Shown here: in pieces, positions 49,212 through 58,055 of the stretch
Numbering within the stretch: the first letter of the stretch is position 1
Layout: each line of letters starts with the position of its first letter
Origin: Streptomyces sp. CB01249
Lineage (GTDB): Bacteria > Actinomycetota > Actinomycetes > Streptomycetales > Streptomycetaceae
DNA length: 64,000 bases
Assembly: GCF_001905735.1 (NCBI RefSeq)
Contig: NZ_LISW01000002.1
Span: 1,338,426-1,402,425, forward strand
Direction of reading: 5' to 3'
Made by a program: the position numbers and the translations under genes
Notes under the pieces: model-generated
Database searches by the model: none
Seen by the model: the letters and a program-made list of their open reading frames with translations, nothing else
What the model was told of the DNA's origin: nothing

Positions 49212-50645
49212 ATGCGGAACAGGCCGTTTCTCGTCCTCACGGCCCCGGCGGCGCTCCTGGCGGGGCTCCTGGCACTGCTCGCCGCCCTCGCCCTCTTCCT
49301 GGCCCCGGCAGCGGCCCCCGCCGCCCCGGCCGCGACCGGCGCCTCCACCGTGAACGACGTCGCCCAGGCCCTGCGCAAGGGGCCCGTCTACGTCGACCCG
49401 GCCGCGTCCGACGAGCTCTCCCGGAGCCAGGCCGCCGCGCTGAGCAAGAAGATCGAGGACGCGGACAAACCGGTGTTCGTGGCCGTGCTGCCGAACACCG
49501 CCGCCTTCCCCGAGGACACCGTGCTGCGCACCCTGCGCGCCGAGACCGGCATCACCGGCGTCTACGCGATCCGCCTCGGCGACGGCTTCAGCGCGGGCGC
49601 CGACCCGCAGGTCATGTCCCGGAACGCGGTCATCAACCTCACCGCCGCCGTGAAGACCCCCGGCGCGGACACCGACGCGGCGACCCAGCTCAACGCCTTC
49701 GTGGACCGCGCCCTCGAACAGGCCCGGGGCAGCGCCCCCGCCTCCTGGAGCGGCGGCGAGCACTCCCCGTCGACCGGCAGCTCGGCCACCGTCGGCCTGG
49801 CCGTGACCGGGGCCGTGGTGGTCCTCGGCGGAGCCGCGGCGTACACGGTCGTACGCCGCAACCGCAGGCGCAAGGAGGAAGAGGAGCGGGTCGCGCTCGA
49901 CAAGCTGCGGGTGGTCGTGGACGAGGACATCACGGCTTACGGGGAGACCCTGGAACGGCTCGACTTCCACCCCGCGGAGCCCGGCGCCGACGACGCGATG
50001 CGCGGCGACTACGAACGCGCCCTCGACTCCTACGAGAGCGCCAAGTCCCGTATGGCCGGGGCGAAACACCCCTCGGACGTGCGCGGGGTGACCCAGGCCC
50101 TGGAGGACGGGCGCTACTCGCTCGCGGTGCTCGACGCCCGCCGCTCCGGCCGCGAGCTCCCGGCCCGCCGCCCGCCCTGCTTCTTCGACCCGCGCCACGG
50201 CCCCTCCGTCGCGGACGTCCGCTGGGCCCCGGCGGGCGGCAGCGCCCGGGAGGTCCCGGTGTGCGCGGCGGACCAGGTGCGGCTGAACGAGGGCGAGGAC
50301 CCGATGAGCCGCACGGTCGAGGTGGGCGACGGCACCCGCCGCCCGTACTGGGAGGCGGGCCCGGCCTACGGTCCGTGGGCGGGCGGCTACTTCGGCGGCG
50401 GCCTGCTCCCGGGCCTCCTGATGGGCACGATGCTCGGCTCGATGCTGGCCACCCCGGCGTACGCGGCGGACTACGGGGGCGGCGACTACGGCGGCGGCGA
50501 CATGGGCGGCGACTTCTCGGGCGGTGACTTCTCCGGCTCGGACTTCGACTCGTCCGGCTTCGGAGGCGGCGGTTTCGGGGACGGCGGCGGCTTCGGCGAC
50601 GGGGGCGGGTTCGGCGGCGGCGGGGACTTCGGGGGCGGCTTCTGA
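49212..50645 (+). CDS. Exported membrane-anchored protein with Gly/Asp-rich C-terminus
   Basis: Unrecognised 477-residue protein. A signal or anchor segment (about 6-40) precedes a globular outer region (VYVDPAASDELSRSQAAALSKKIEDADKPVFVAVLP), a membrane helix near 198-217 and a long cytoplasmic, helical and charged region. A hydrophobic patch near 395-420 is followed by a tail of about 60 residues made of GGGDF, GGGD and SGFG units. The outer part vaguely resembles the TPM phosphatase-like fold (DELSRSQAAALSKKI). Such Gly-rich tails are often membrane-associated or low complexity. No function is assigned. Confidence 0.75.
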   Translation: MRNRPFLVLTAPAALLAGLLALLAALALFLAPAAAPAAPAATGASTVNDVAQALRKGPVYVDPAASDELSRSQAAALSKKIEDADKPVFVAVLPNTAAFPEDTVLRTLRAETGITGVYAIRLGDGFSAGADPQVMSRNAVINLTAAVKTPGADTDAATQLNAFVDRALEQARGSAPASWSGGEHSPSTGSSATVGLAVTGAVVVLGGAAAYTVVRRNRRRKEEEERVALDKLRVVVDEDITAYGETLERLDFHPAEPGADDAMRGDYERALDSYESAKSRMAGAKHPSDVRGVTQALEDGRYSLAVLDARRSGRELPARRPPCFFDPRHGPSVADVRWAPAGGSAREVPVCAADQVRLNEGEDPMSRTVEVGDGTRRPYWEAGPAYGPWAGGYFGGGLLPGLLMGTMLGSMLATPAYAADYGGGDYGGGDMGGDFSGGDFSGSDFDSSGFGGGGFGDGGGFGDGGGFGGGGDFGGGF

Positions 50646-50684
50646 GCACGGGGAGCCCGGGTGCCCCGTGACAGAATCGCGCGC

Positions 50685-51188
50685 ATGAACGACGCGGTCG
50701 CGACGCCCATGGCCCAGCTGGTGCACCGCCGTTGGCGCGAACGGGAGGCGCCCGACGGGGACGTCATCGTGTTCGCCGACGGCTCCCTCCGCGTGATGGA
50801 CCTCCTGCGGACGCACGAGGCCGGACGGCCCGACGATCCGCGGGCCGAGAGCTGGCACTGGCTGGAGATCCTGCGGGCCACCGAATGGAGCACCGACGAC
50901 TGGCTGGACGTCGATTCCACCCACGCCGTCCACGTCCACGGGGGAAGCCGCGCCTCGGCGGGGGAGTCCGCCCGGCACGGCTCCATCGGCTGGGTCGCGC
51001 TCACCCGGGACGACGAGGAGAGCACGCTCGAATGGCTCGCCGTCTCCCGCTGGTCCGACCCGTTCCGCGAAGTCGCCCTGGACGACACCGCGGTGACCGC
51101 GGTCAGCACCGCAGGACGCGTCTGGACCTTCCCCCGCGACGCGCCCCAGAACGTGCGGATCACCCTCGCCCCGGGCGGGCGCCGCTGA
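50685..51188 (+). CDS. Hypothetical protein
   Basis: Unrecognised soluble protein of 167 residues (MNDAVATPMAQLVHRRWRER), rich in Trp (ESWHWLEILRATEWSTDDWLD), with no signal peptide or helix anchor. ATG 50685 is preceded by cagaat, a -10 form 7 nt away, suggesting a leaderless mRNA; GTG 50661 with GGGGAG upstream is an alternative adding eight residues. It stands alone between two differently oriented genes. Confidence 0.65.
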   Translation: MNDAVATPMAQLVHRRWREREAPDGDVIVFADGSLRVMDLLRTHEAGRPDDPRAESWHWLEILRATEWSTDDWLDVDSTHAVHVHGGSRASAGESARHGSIGWVALTRDDEESTLEWLAVSRWSDPFREVALDDTAVTAVSTAGRVWTFPRDAPQNVRITLAPGGRR

Positions 51189-51267
51189 GGCGGGACTCGG
51201 ACACGCGACCGGGCCGCGGGGGGACGGCCCCGCGGCCCGGACGTGGTGGAACGGCTGCCCCGCAGGC

Positions 51268-52893
51268 TCAGCCGCGGCCCCCGTGGGCCCGCTCGAACGT
51301 GGCGAATGCCGCCTCCTGGCGCCACTCGGTCGCCGCCTTCGGGCTGCCCGCGAGGTACCGCGCACAGCGTGCGCTCGGGCGGCCGTCACCGGGGCGGTCG
51401 GCGCGGCAGGCCGCCACCATGCGGTAGCTCGACGGTGCGCCGCCGGTGGCCCACAGGCTGCGGCCGTCGCGGAAGGCGTACTCCAGCGAGGCGCGGGCCA
51501 GGTCCTTCAGCTCGGTGTACGAGAGGCGGTAGGTCTTCGCCGCGTACTGGTACTCGTGGCTGATGTCGATCCGGGAGACGCCCGGGTCGTCCGTGGAGAG
51601 CACGATCGGCACGCCGTAGCGGCGGTACGCGTTGAACGGGTGGTCGTCGCCCGCGATGCCGAGGATCTGCTTGTTGCTGGAGAACGGCACCTCGACGGCC
51701 ACGTGGCGCCGGGCCATCGTCCGGGCCAGCGCCCGCCAGTTGTCCTCGTGCACCAGGTCGACGCCGTGGCCGATGCGCTCGGCCCCGGCGACCCGGACCG
51801 CCTCGTTGATGTGGAAGGTCAGGTCCTCCGGCTTGACCAGGCCCGGGGCCAGCTCACCGGCGTGCAGGGTGAGGTGGGCGCCCGGGTACTGCCCGCGCAG
51901 GTACTTCAGCATCCGCATCTGGAGGCTGTAGTCGCGCAGCGAGGTCTCGCCGTCCTCCGGCTGCACGAGGTTGACCGCGACGAACCTCGGGTCGCGCTCG
52001 GCCAGCCGCATGCCGACCGCCATCTGCGTGAACACGCGGTTCGGGGCGCTGCCCCGGGAGACCTGGGAGATCCACCGGACGGGCAGCTTGCAGGCGGGGG
52101 CGGGGCGCGGGGTGTCGCAGTGCGCGGCCTCGCGGAACTGCGCGTCGCTGTCGTCGGCCTCCTGGACGGCCTCGTCGATGACCTTGTCCAGCTTGCCGCC
52201 CGCGACGAGCTTGCGGTGGAAGGCGGCGAAGTCGGCGTCGTAACCCACCTCGTCGGCCAGCTTCTTGGCGCTGTCCGAGGCCGGGCTGACCATCGTCTCC
52301 AGGTAGAACTGGTTCTGCTTCACCACGGTGTCCGCGACGTTGGCGAGCATCTTGCCCCGGGCGTACCAGGTGGCCATGCCGAACTTGCCGAAGGTGTCGA
52401 AGAAGTGGTCGTGCCCGGACTCGTCGGCCGGGAAGTCCTGCATCGACCAGGCCCGGATGATCTGCTGCTTGAACGCGGCGTCGGTGCGCGCGTCGGAGGC
52501 CGGCCGGGCGCCCGGGGCACACGGCGAGGCCACCGCGGTCATCGTCGCGTCGATGCAGAGCCCCTGCTCGATCGCGAGCTGGAGCAGATACTCGGTGGTC
52601 ACCGCCCCGGACAGGTGATTGTGCAGGTCACCGCCCTTGGGCAGCTCCTTGAAGAAGGCCCGCAGCTGCGCGGGCCGCTCCCGCAGTGCGTCCAGGTGGG
52701 CGGCGGTACGGCGTTCGGCGGGCGTCACCGGCCGGGGCGCCGCATACGCGGTGGCGCGTACGGCGCTGTCGCGCGCGGGCGCGGCGGCGGTCGCGGGAAG
52801 CGCCGGGACCAGACTCAGCAGCGCGAGTGCACCGCCGAACCCGGCCAGCAAAGGGGACTTGGGACGGCGGACCGTCCGGTTGGTAGAGATCAC
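51268..52893 (-). CDS. Secreted adenosine deaminase-like hydrolase
   Basis: Exported protein of 541 residues with a signal peptide (about 1-38, cleavage near ATA-AA) and an adenosine deaminase barrel. Zinc and catalytic residues are visible: His 91 and His 93 in GDLHNHLSGA, His in LTLHAGELAP, RIGHGVDLVH, and Asp-Asp in LSTDDPGVS. Secretion and the long N-terminal region recall the ADGF/CECR1 type of extracellular deaminase. GTG 52893 was chosen; the frame upstream is promoter sequence. It is divergent from the GH25 lysozyme, with 325 bp between them. Substrate (adenosine or another aminopurine) inferred. Confidence 0.88.
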   Translation of the reverse strand: MISTNRTVRRPKSPLLAGFGGALALLSLVPALPATAAAPARDSAVRATAYAAPRPVTPAERRTAAHLDALRERPAQLRAFFKELPKGGDLHNHLSGAVTTEYLLQLAIEQGLCIDATMTAVASPCAPGARPASDARTDAAFKQQIIRAWSMQDFPADESGHDHFFDTFGKFGMATWYARGKMLANVADTVVKQNQFYLETMVSPASDSAKKLADEVGYDADFAAFHRKLVAGGKLDKVIDEAVQEADDSDAQFREAAHCDTPRPAPACKLPVRWISQVSRGSAPNRVFTQMAVGMRLAERDPRFVAVNLVQPEDGETSLRDYSLQMRMLKYLRGQYPGAHLTLHAGELAPGLVKPEDLTFHINEAVRVAGAERIGHGVDLVHEDNWRALARTMARRHVAVEVPFSSNKQILGIAGDDHPFNAYRRYGVPIVLSTDDPGVSRIDISHEYQYAAKTYRLSYTELKDLARASLEYAFRDGRSLWATGGAPSSYRMVAACRADRPGDGRPSARCARYLAGSPKAATEWRQEAAFATFERAHGGRG

Positions 52894-53052
52894 CGAGGCA
52901 TGATCACCCTCGCCAAGGTCATTTGCCCGCGAATCATGCCTTTGAGAGGGAACGTCCACCCGATCGAGTGGGAGAGCGCCTGGCGGACCGTTTCGGCCAC
53001 CCGGAAACTTTCCGCCGGGCGAGGGGCGTTCGCGCTGCTCACGGAGACGGGT

Positions 53053-53068
53053 GGAGGTCTAGACCACT
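53053..53068. promoter_or_regulatory. Probable DasR site (dre)
   Basis: GGAGGTCTAGACCACT matches 14 of 16 positions of the DasR-responsive element form AGTGGTCTAGACCACT known from Streptomyces GlcNAc/chitin genes. It lies 150 bp before the GH25 lysozyme and 160 bp before the divergent deaminase. The rest of this 325-bp gap shows no gene; a shorter inverted repeat TGTCG-N6-CGACA is near 53117. Confidence 0.6.
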
Positions 53069-53218
53069 AACGAGGAACGAAAACTGTTTACCGGAGGGGC
53101 GTTCCTGTGGCTGACTGTGTCGTGTTCGCGACAAGTGGACGCGCGTAGACCCCATGCGTGAAGCGTGCTGCCCGAACGGCCGGTCAGGGCCGTTCCCCCC
53201 ACCAGCAGGAGGCTCCTC

Positions 53219-54073
53219 ATGATCACTCGCAAGAGACTCACCGCGGCCGGTGTCCTCGGTACGAGCGCGGCGCTGCTGCTCGGCCTGATGTCCGGCACCG
53301 CCTCGGCGGCGCCCCGCCACGACAACCCCGTCCCGCTCGGCAAGGGGTACATGGGCGTCGGCTACGTCCAGGACAGCAAGGACTTCAAGCCGGACACCCG
53401 GCAACTGCACCTCGGCGCGCAGCCGGACGCCGGCCTCAAGGCGAACCCCGAGGGCATCGACGTCTCCAGCTGGCAGGGCGGCATCAACTGGAGCTCCGTG
53501 CGCGGCGCGGGCATCGAGTTCGCCTGGATGAAGGCCACCGAGGGCCTGACGTACAAGGACCCGACGTTCAGTGCCAACTACCTGAACGCCTACAACGCGG
53601 GCGTCATCCGGGGCGCGTACCACTACGCCCGGCCGGACGTCTCCGGCGGCGCGGCGCAGGCCGACTTCTTCGCGAGCAACGGCGGCGCCTGGTCCCGGGA
53701 CAACCTCACGCTCCCGGGCGTGCTGGACATCGAGGGCACCTGCTACGGCTACTCGCAGGCGTCCATGCAGCAGTGGATCCTCGACTTCTACAACCAGTAC
53801 AAGGCCCGCACCGGCCGTGACGTGGTGATCTACACCAGCCCGAGCTGGTGGAACACCTGCACCGGCGGCTGGAGCGGCATGTCCGCCCGCAGCCCGCTGT
53901 GGGTCGCGAACTGGACCACCGGCACCCCCAGCATCCCGTCCGGCTTCCCCTTCTACACCGTCTGGCAGTACACCTCCACCGGCTCGGTGAGCGGAGTCTC
54001 CGGCAACGTCGACCGGGACCGCTTCAGCGGCGACCGCTCCCGCCTCCTCGCCCTGGCGAACAACACGCCGTGA
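53219..54073 (+). CDS. Secreted GH25 lysozyme
   Basis: Muramidase of 284 residues. A signal peptide (about 1-29, cleavage near ASA-AP) is followed by a short spacer and a GH25 domain (about 78-284). Catalytic acidic residues are in GIDVSSWQG and LPGVLDIEGTCYG; the WVANW and YTVWQYTSTG segments are typical. AGGAGG lies 6-7 nt before ATG 53219, which decides the start against 53165. It should cut peptidoglycan outside the cell. The DasR-like site upstream and the NagZ-like gene downstream suggest a role in cell-wall sugar recovery. Confidence 0.92.
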   Translation: MITRKRLTAAGVLGTSAALLLGLMSGTASAAPRHDNPVPLGKGYMGVGYVQDSKDFKPDTRQLHLGAQPDAGLKANPEGIDVSSWQGGINWSSVRGAGIEFAWMKATEGLTYKDPTFSANYLNAYNAGVIRGAYHYARPDVSGGAAQADFFASNGGAWSRDNLTLPGVLDIEGTCYGYSQASMQQWILDFYNQYKARTGRDVVIYTSPSWWNTCTGGWSGMSARSPLWVANWTTGTPSIPSGFPFYTVWQYTSTGSVSGVSGNVDRDRFSGDRSRLLALANNTP

Positions 54074-54094
54074 ACGTAAACGTATAGGTGTACG

Positions 54095-54124
54095 AGCCGG
54101 AGCGGCCTGGTCGGGCCGCTCCGG
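54095..54124 (+). terminator. Terminator after the lysozyme gene
   Basis: Twelve-bp perfect stem (54095-54106 with 54113-54124), 6-nt loop, 21 bp behind the stop. It separates GH25 from the next gene, 43 bp further on. Confidence 0.75.
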
Positions 54125-54166
54125 CCCCACCCGCCCCCCCCACGACCGTTCACGAAGGAGCACCTC

Positions 54167-55297
54167 ATGACCCCACCCCTGAGCCGGCGCGGCGCCCTGA
54201 TCGCCGGGGCGGCGGCCCTCGCCGGCGGTCTGGGCCCGGCGGCCGGCGCGGCGGAGGCGGCCCTCCGGCTGCCCGAGAGCACCCGCCCCCGCCTCTCCGC
54301 CCTGTCGCCCCTCCAGCGCGCCGGGCAGCGCGTCATCCACTCGTACCCGGGCCTCACGCCCCCCGCGTCCCTGATGACGGCCATCGAGCAGGGCCACACG
54401 GCGGGCGTCATCTTCTTCGGCGAGAACGTCCAGAACCTGACGCAGATCGAGGGCGTCATCCGGTCCATGGAGCAGGCCCGCGCCTCGTCCCCCGTCAAGG
54501 CGCCGCTGCTCCTCATGACCGACCAGGAGGGCGGCATGATCCGCCGCCTGCCGGGGGAGCCGGTCAAGTCAGCGAAGGACGTCGGCGCCTCCTCCGACCC
54601 GCACTACTGGGCCGACTTCACCGGCAGCGGCGCGGGCCTGAACCTCGCGGGCGTCGGCATGAACGTCAACCTGGCCCCGGTCCTCGACGTGTACCGCACG
54701 GCCGGGGACTTCACCGACCAGTACGAGCGCTCGTACAGCAAGTCGGCCGCCGCCGTGGCCAGTTGCGGCGCCGACTTCATCACCGCCCAGCAGCGCGAGG
54801 GCGTCGCCGCGACCGCCAAGCACTTCCCGGGCCTGGGCCCGGCGACGGCGAGCCAGAACACCGACCTGCGGTCCGTCACGATCACCACCTCCGCCTCGAC
54901 CCTCCGCAGCGTGGACGAGGCCCCGTACCGGGACGCCATCGCGGCGGGCGTCAAGCTCGTCATGCTCTCCTGGGCGATCTACACGGGCCTGGACTCCGCC
55001 CGCCCCGCCGGTCTCTCGCCGACCGTCGTCGGCGAGCTGCGCAACCGGCTCGGCTTCAAGGGCGTCACCGTCACGGACGCGCTGGAGGCCGGTGCGCTCT
55101 CGTCCTACGGCAGTACGTCGCAGCGCGCCGTGAAGGCCGCGGCCGCCGGGATGGACCTGCTGCTCTGCTCGGCCCGCAGCGTCTCCCAGGGCGACGAGGC
55201 CGTCACCGCACTGGCCGACGCCCTCGGCGACTCCCTGGACCCGACCGCCTTCGACGCGGCGGCCGCCCGCGTGAACGCCCTGCGCGGGGGGCTGTGA
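54167..55297 (+). CDS. Tat-exported GH3 family protein, NagZ-like
   Basis: Protein of 376 residues with a twin-arginine signal (SRRGALIAGAAALAGG) and a single GH3 barrel. NagZ-type motifs are DQEGGMIRRL, NLAPVLDVYR, KHFPGLG and the nucleophile Asp in VTDALEAGAL. NagZ beta-N-acetylglucosaminidases carry the acid/base His in a DSH loop after KHFPG; here the matching stretch is ATASQNTDL with no His. It may therefore use another residue, or act as a phosphorylase or non-NagZ enzyme. AAGGAG is about 7 nt before the ATG. Probable substrate: GlcNAc-containing wall fragments. Confidence 0.85.
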   Translation: MTPPLSRRGALIAGAAALAGGLGPAAGAAEAALRLPESTRPRLSALSPLQRAGQRVIHSYPGLTPPASLMTAIEQGHTAGVIFFGENVQNLTQIEGVIRSMEQARASSPVKAPLLLMTDQEGGMIRRLPGEPVKSAKDVGASSDPHYWADFTGSGAGLNLAGVGMNVNLAPVLDVYRTAGDFTDQYERSYSKSAAAVASCGADFITAQQREGVAATAKHFPGLGPATASQNTDLRSVTITTSASTLRSVDEAPYRDAIAAGVKLVMLSWAIYTGLDSARPAGLSPTVVGELRNRLGFKGVTVTDALEAGALSSYGSTSQRAVKAAAAGMDLLLCSARSVSQGDEAVTALADALGDSLDPTAFDAAAARVNALRGGL

Positions 55298-55349
55298 CGG
55301 GGCGGCCGTCCGGCGCGAGGGGGTGCCGGGCGGCCGCTCCCCAGGGGCC

Positions 55350-55378
55350 TTACCGGGGCGGGAATCGAACCGTAGACT
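55350..55378 (+). promoter_or_regulatory. Promoter of nitroreductase gene (leaderless)
   Basis: TTACCG (55350-55355), 17-nt spacer, TAGACT (55373-55378), then 8 nt to the ATG. No ribosome binding site fits in between, so transcription should begin at or next to the start codon. Confidence 0.65.
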
Positions 55379-55386
55379 CCGCGATC

Positions 55387-56118
55387 ATGACCTTCGAAAC
55401 GATCTACGCCGACGCGCCCTCTCCCGACGGCCCCGCGCTCTTCCCCACGATGTCCACGATGCGCGCCATGCGCCGCCTCAAGCCGGACGCCGTGCCGGAC
55501 GAGACCATCGACCAGCTCATACAGGCGGCCGTGTGGGGGCCGAGCGGCGGCAACATGCAGTGTTACGAGTACGTCGTCGTCACCGACCGCGCGGTCATGG
55601 CCGAGCTGGCCCCGCTCTGGAAGCGGTGCGTGGACGCCTACCTCGCGACGACCGGCAAGCACGCGCCGAAGGGCATGGACGACGCCGCGTACGGTCGGAT
55701 GGTGGCGGCGATCGAGCACCAGCGCGACCACTTCGCGGACACCCCCGCGCTGATCATCCCCTGCTACAAGTTCCCCGAGCCGCAGTTCGACGAGGAGGGC
55801 CTGGGCGTCTACGCCGCCTCGCTCGGTCCGGCCGGTCTCGACCACATGGCGAACACCCAGACACGCTTCCAGGCGCTGGCGGAGGGCTCCTGCGTCTACC
55901 CGGGCGTCCAGAACATCCTGCTCGCGGCGCGGGCGCTGGGGCTCGCCGCCAACATCACCATCTGGCACCTGATGCTGGAACAGGAGTGGAAGAAGGCCCT
56001 GGGGATCCCCTCGGACATGCACACCTTCGCCGCGATTCCGGTGGGCTGGCCGCAGGGCAACTTCGGCCCGGTCCGCCGCCGCCCGGTGGCCGATGTGATC
56101 CACCGCGACCGCTGGTAG
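55387..56118 (+). CDS. Nitroreductase family protein
   Basis: FMN-dependent oxidoreductase of 243 residues. The N-terminal FMN region MRAMRRLKPDAVPDETIDQLIQ is followed by AAVWGPSGGNMQCYEYVVV, typical of this family, and the second FMN region is GSCVYPGVQNILLAARALGL. Acceptors may be quinones, nitro compounds or a coenzyme-specific substrate; sequence does not decide. It is followed by a methyltransferase gene 24 bp later that has its own -10. Confidence 0.9.
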   Translation: MTFETIYADAPSPDGPALFPTMSTMRAMRRLKPDAVPDETIDQLIQAAVWGPSGGNMQCYEYVVVTDRAVMAELAPLWKRCVDAYLATTGKHAPKGMDDAAYGRMVAAIEHQRDHFADTPALIIPCYKFPEPQFDEEGLGVYAASLGPAGLDHMANTQTRFQALAEGSCVYPGVQNILLAARALGLAANITIWHLMLEQEWKKALGIPSDMHTFAAIPVGWPQGNFGPVRRRPVADVIHRDRW

Positions 56119-56142
56119 CGCCGTTCCCGATACGGTACGGCG

Positions 56143-56802
56143 ATGACCGACGCGCCCATATCGCCGCCCGCACCCGGCAGCTCCGCCGACGTCGTCCGTA
56201 CGTGGGACGCCCGCGCGGACCACTATCTGCGGCTCTTCCGCGACGAGTTGACGGAGAAGCCGTACGACCTGGAGGTCCTGCGCGCGTTCGCGCAGCGGGT
56301 CGGCGCGGGCGGCCGGGTGTACGACGCGGGCTGCGGCCCCTGCGGCCACGTCACGGCCCTGCTCGCGGCCCACGGCCTCGACATGCTGGGCATCGACCTC
56401 TCACCCCGCTGCGTCGCGCTGGCGCGCCGGGAGCAGCCGGGCGTGCGGTTCGCCGTCATGGACCAGGGCGCGATCACGGGCGGCCCGCTCGACGGCCTGG
56501 TCGCGTACTACTCCCTCCACGACCAGCCCAAGCACCGCCTGCCCGACACGATGGCGTCCTGGGCCGCCGCGATACGCCCCGGCGGCGAGCTCCTGATCGT
56601 CGCGAAGGAGGGCGAGGGGGACGGCGTCGTCCCCGACCCCTTGGGCAGCGAACTCCGCGTCTACTGGGCGGAGTTCACCGCGTACGAGCTCCGCAGGGCA
56701 GCCCACGAGGCGGGCTTCACGACCGACGACTGCACGGTCCGCGAGGCGTACGAGAACGAGATCCCGGCCCGCCGCGTGTACCTCGCGGCGACGAGGCGCT
56801 AG
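56143..56802 (+). CDS. SAM-dependent methyltransferase (class I)
   Basis: Protein of 219 residues with a Rossmann methyltransferase core. Motif I is VYDAGCGPCGHVTALLA (about 59-75), the acidic end of strand 2 is in MLGIDLSPRCVALAR, and motif III is in PGGELLIVAKEG. TACGGT (56131-56136) lies 6 nt before the ATG with no ribosome binding site, suggesting a leaderless start. Substrate unknown. Its TAG stop overlaps that of a remnant on the other strand. Confidence 0.88.
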   Translation: MTDAPISPPAPGSSADVVRTWDARADHYLRLFRDELTEKPYDLEVLRAFAQRVGAGGRVYDAGCGPCGHVTALLAAHGLDMLGIDLSPRCVALARREQPGVRFAVMDQGAITGGPLDGLVAYYSLHDQPKHRLPDTMASWAAAIRPGGELLIVAKEGEGDGVVPDPLGSELRVYWAEFTAYELRRAAHEAGFTTDDCTVREAYENEIPARRVYLAATRR

Positions 56803-56879
56803 ACGTTCGCCCGGAGGAAGGCGGACCAGGCGGCGGCGTGCGCGGCGACCTCGACGCAGTCGCCGCCCTGGACGTGTGT
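56799..56879 (-). pseudogene. Remnant of a DUF397 protein gene
   Basis: The minus strand encodes THVQGGDCVEVAAHAAAWSAFLRANV before a stop. It joins the N-terminal DUF397 box (GGDCVEVA) directly to the C-terminal box (AWSAFLRANV); the roughly 25 middle residues (usually VRDSKDP...) are missing. No start or ribosome binding site is visible, and the frame upstream is not coding-like. Such proteins normally pair with an XRE regulator gene, which is absent here, so this is probably a deleted leftover. The rest of the gap to 56992 holds no other gene. Confidence 0.6.
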
Positions 56880-56992
56880 GTTGCCGTGAGCGTGTCGCTG
56901 AGATGGTTCCTGAGACGTCTCCGGCAGATGGGGCTGGGGGCGAGGTATCTTGATCGCCCTGCGGCAAGGACGAGGTTGCAAAGGCAGGACGG

Positions 56993-57382
56993 ATGCCGGA
57001 ACAAGCGGTGCGGCCAAGTGAACTCCTGGCCGAGGACGAGGTCCGACTGCTGCGACGAGCTCTGGGCGAATGGGGCGGGCCGGCCCGGTGCAGTGACCAA
57101 CTCGCCTTCGGCATGGGGTTCGCGGACGCTCGCGATCTGCTCGATCAGTGCGGCCTCCTGAGTCGCGCTCTGGCTGACGATGACCCGGTCGAGCCCGTCG
57201 ATTGGGCGCGGACTCTCCTGGCCACGGAGATCGTCTTCGTCAGCGACCTCGTTGGTTCAGGCGTCGAGTGGCAGACGACCACGGGGCTCAGTGACGCGAC
57301 CACGCTCCCAATCCTCCGGGAAATCCAGCGAAAGCTGTCCAGGACCGTGAGCGCGTACTACGGGACACGCCCGGCCGCATAG
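56993..57382 (+). CDS. Hypothetical protein
   Basis: Unrecognised 129-residue soluble protein (MPEQAVRPSELLAEDEVRLLRRALGEW) with no signal peptide and a helical, acidic composition. Third-position G/C bias is weaker here than in neighbouring genes, as in the next gene, so the pair may be a recent arrival. No strong ribosome binding site precedes the ATG (aggacgg is close). It may be transcribed with the following lipoprotein gene, 126 bp away. Confidence 0.7.
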   Translation: MPEQAVRPSELLAEDEVRLLRRALGEWGGPARCSDQLAFGMGFADARDLLDQCGLLSRALADDDPVEPVDWARTLLATEIVFVSDLVGSGVEWQTTTGLSDATTLPILREIQRKLSRTVSAYYGTRPAA

Positions 57383-57508
57383 CCGTGATTGCGGTTCCAG
57401 AGGTCATCGTGCCTTCTCGTCGTACCGAAGCGTTCTTTCCGAGCGGGAGAAGGGCATGAGGGTGACCTTTTGGCGGAGTGCGCAGATAGTGATGCGGGGG
57501 CCCGGGCG

Positions 57509-58054
57509 ATGAGACGCGCACCAGTCGGACTCGCAATGGCATGTGCTGGGGTGCTGGCTCTCAGTTCCTGCGTGGATAGTCGTACCGACCCGCCGCCCCC
57601 CTCCGTCAAGGTGACTGCTGCCGATATCTACGGCACTTGGGTGGGCTGGAAGGGCAGCTCTCTGACCATTCGGCCCGAGCACCGCGCGGTTGTGGAGAAG
57701 CTGGACGGGCAGGAGTTCGCATTCGACGATGGCTGGCGCATGTCGGGTCCGGGGTCCTGGCGCCTGCTGAAGCCCGGCGCGTATCGAGGTGGGAACGCCG
57801 TCGGGGATGGGTGGGTGATTGAGGTCAAGGCGAGCCCGGCCGGCCTCGCAGGGGAGAAAGGTCCCTTCGGGCAAGGCGCGGGGGCGGCGACTGAACTCAG
57901 TCCAGACGATGGCGCATCTCGCACCGAACCGCCGCCGGGGAAGGCGGTGTGGGACATCGGGGTCAGCAGGAGCAAGAAGGGCGAACTTCGCCTGTTTTTC
58001 TTGACGTCGGATCCCGACATTCGGGATACCTACTACCTCACGAGGAAGAAGTAA
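57509..58054 (+). CDS. Small lipoprotein of unknown function
   Basis: Lipoprotein of 181 residues with the signal MRRAPVGLAMACAGVLALSSC (lipobox LSSC, Cys 21) and a short Pro-rich spacer. A beta-rich domain with YGTWVGWKGSSLTIRPEHRAV, GPGSWRLLKPG and GELRLFFLTSDPD follows, resembling other Streptomyces lipoproteins whose role is unknown. ATG 57509 is preferred over the longer frame because it sits directly before the signal peptide. The gene ends at a perfect two-way terminator shared with the laccase gene. Confidence 0.75.
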   Translation: MRRAPVGLAMACAGVLALSSCVDSRTDPPPPSVKVTAADIYGTWVGWKGSSLTIRPEHRAVVEKLDGQEFAFDDGWRMSGPGSWRLLKPGAYRGGNAVGDGWVIEVKASPAGLAGEKGPFGQGAGAATELSPDDGASRTEPPPGKAVWDIGVSRSKKGELRLFFLTSDPDIRDTYYLTRKK

Positions 58055-58055
58055 G

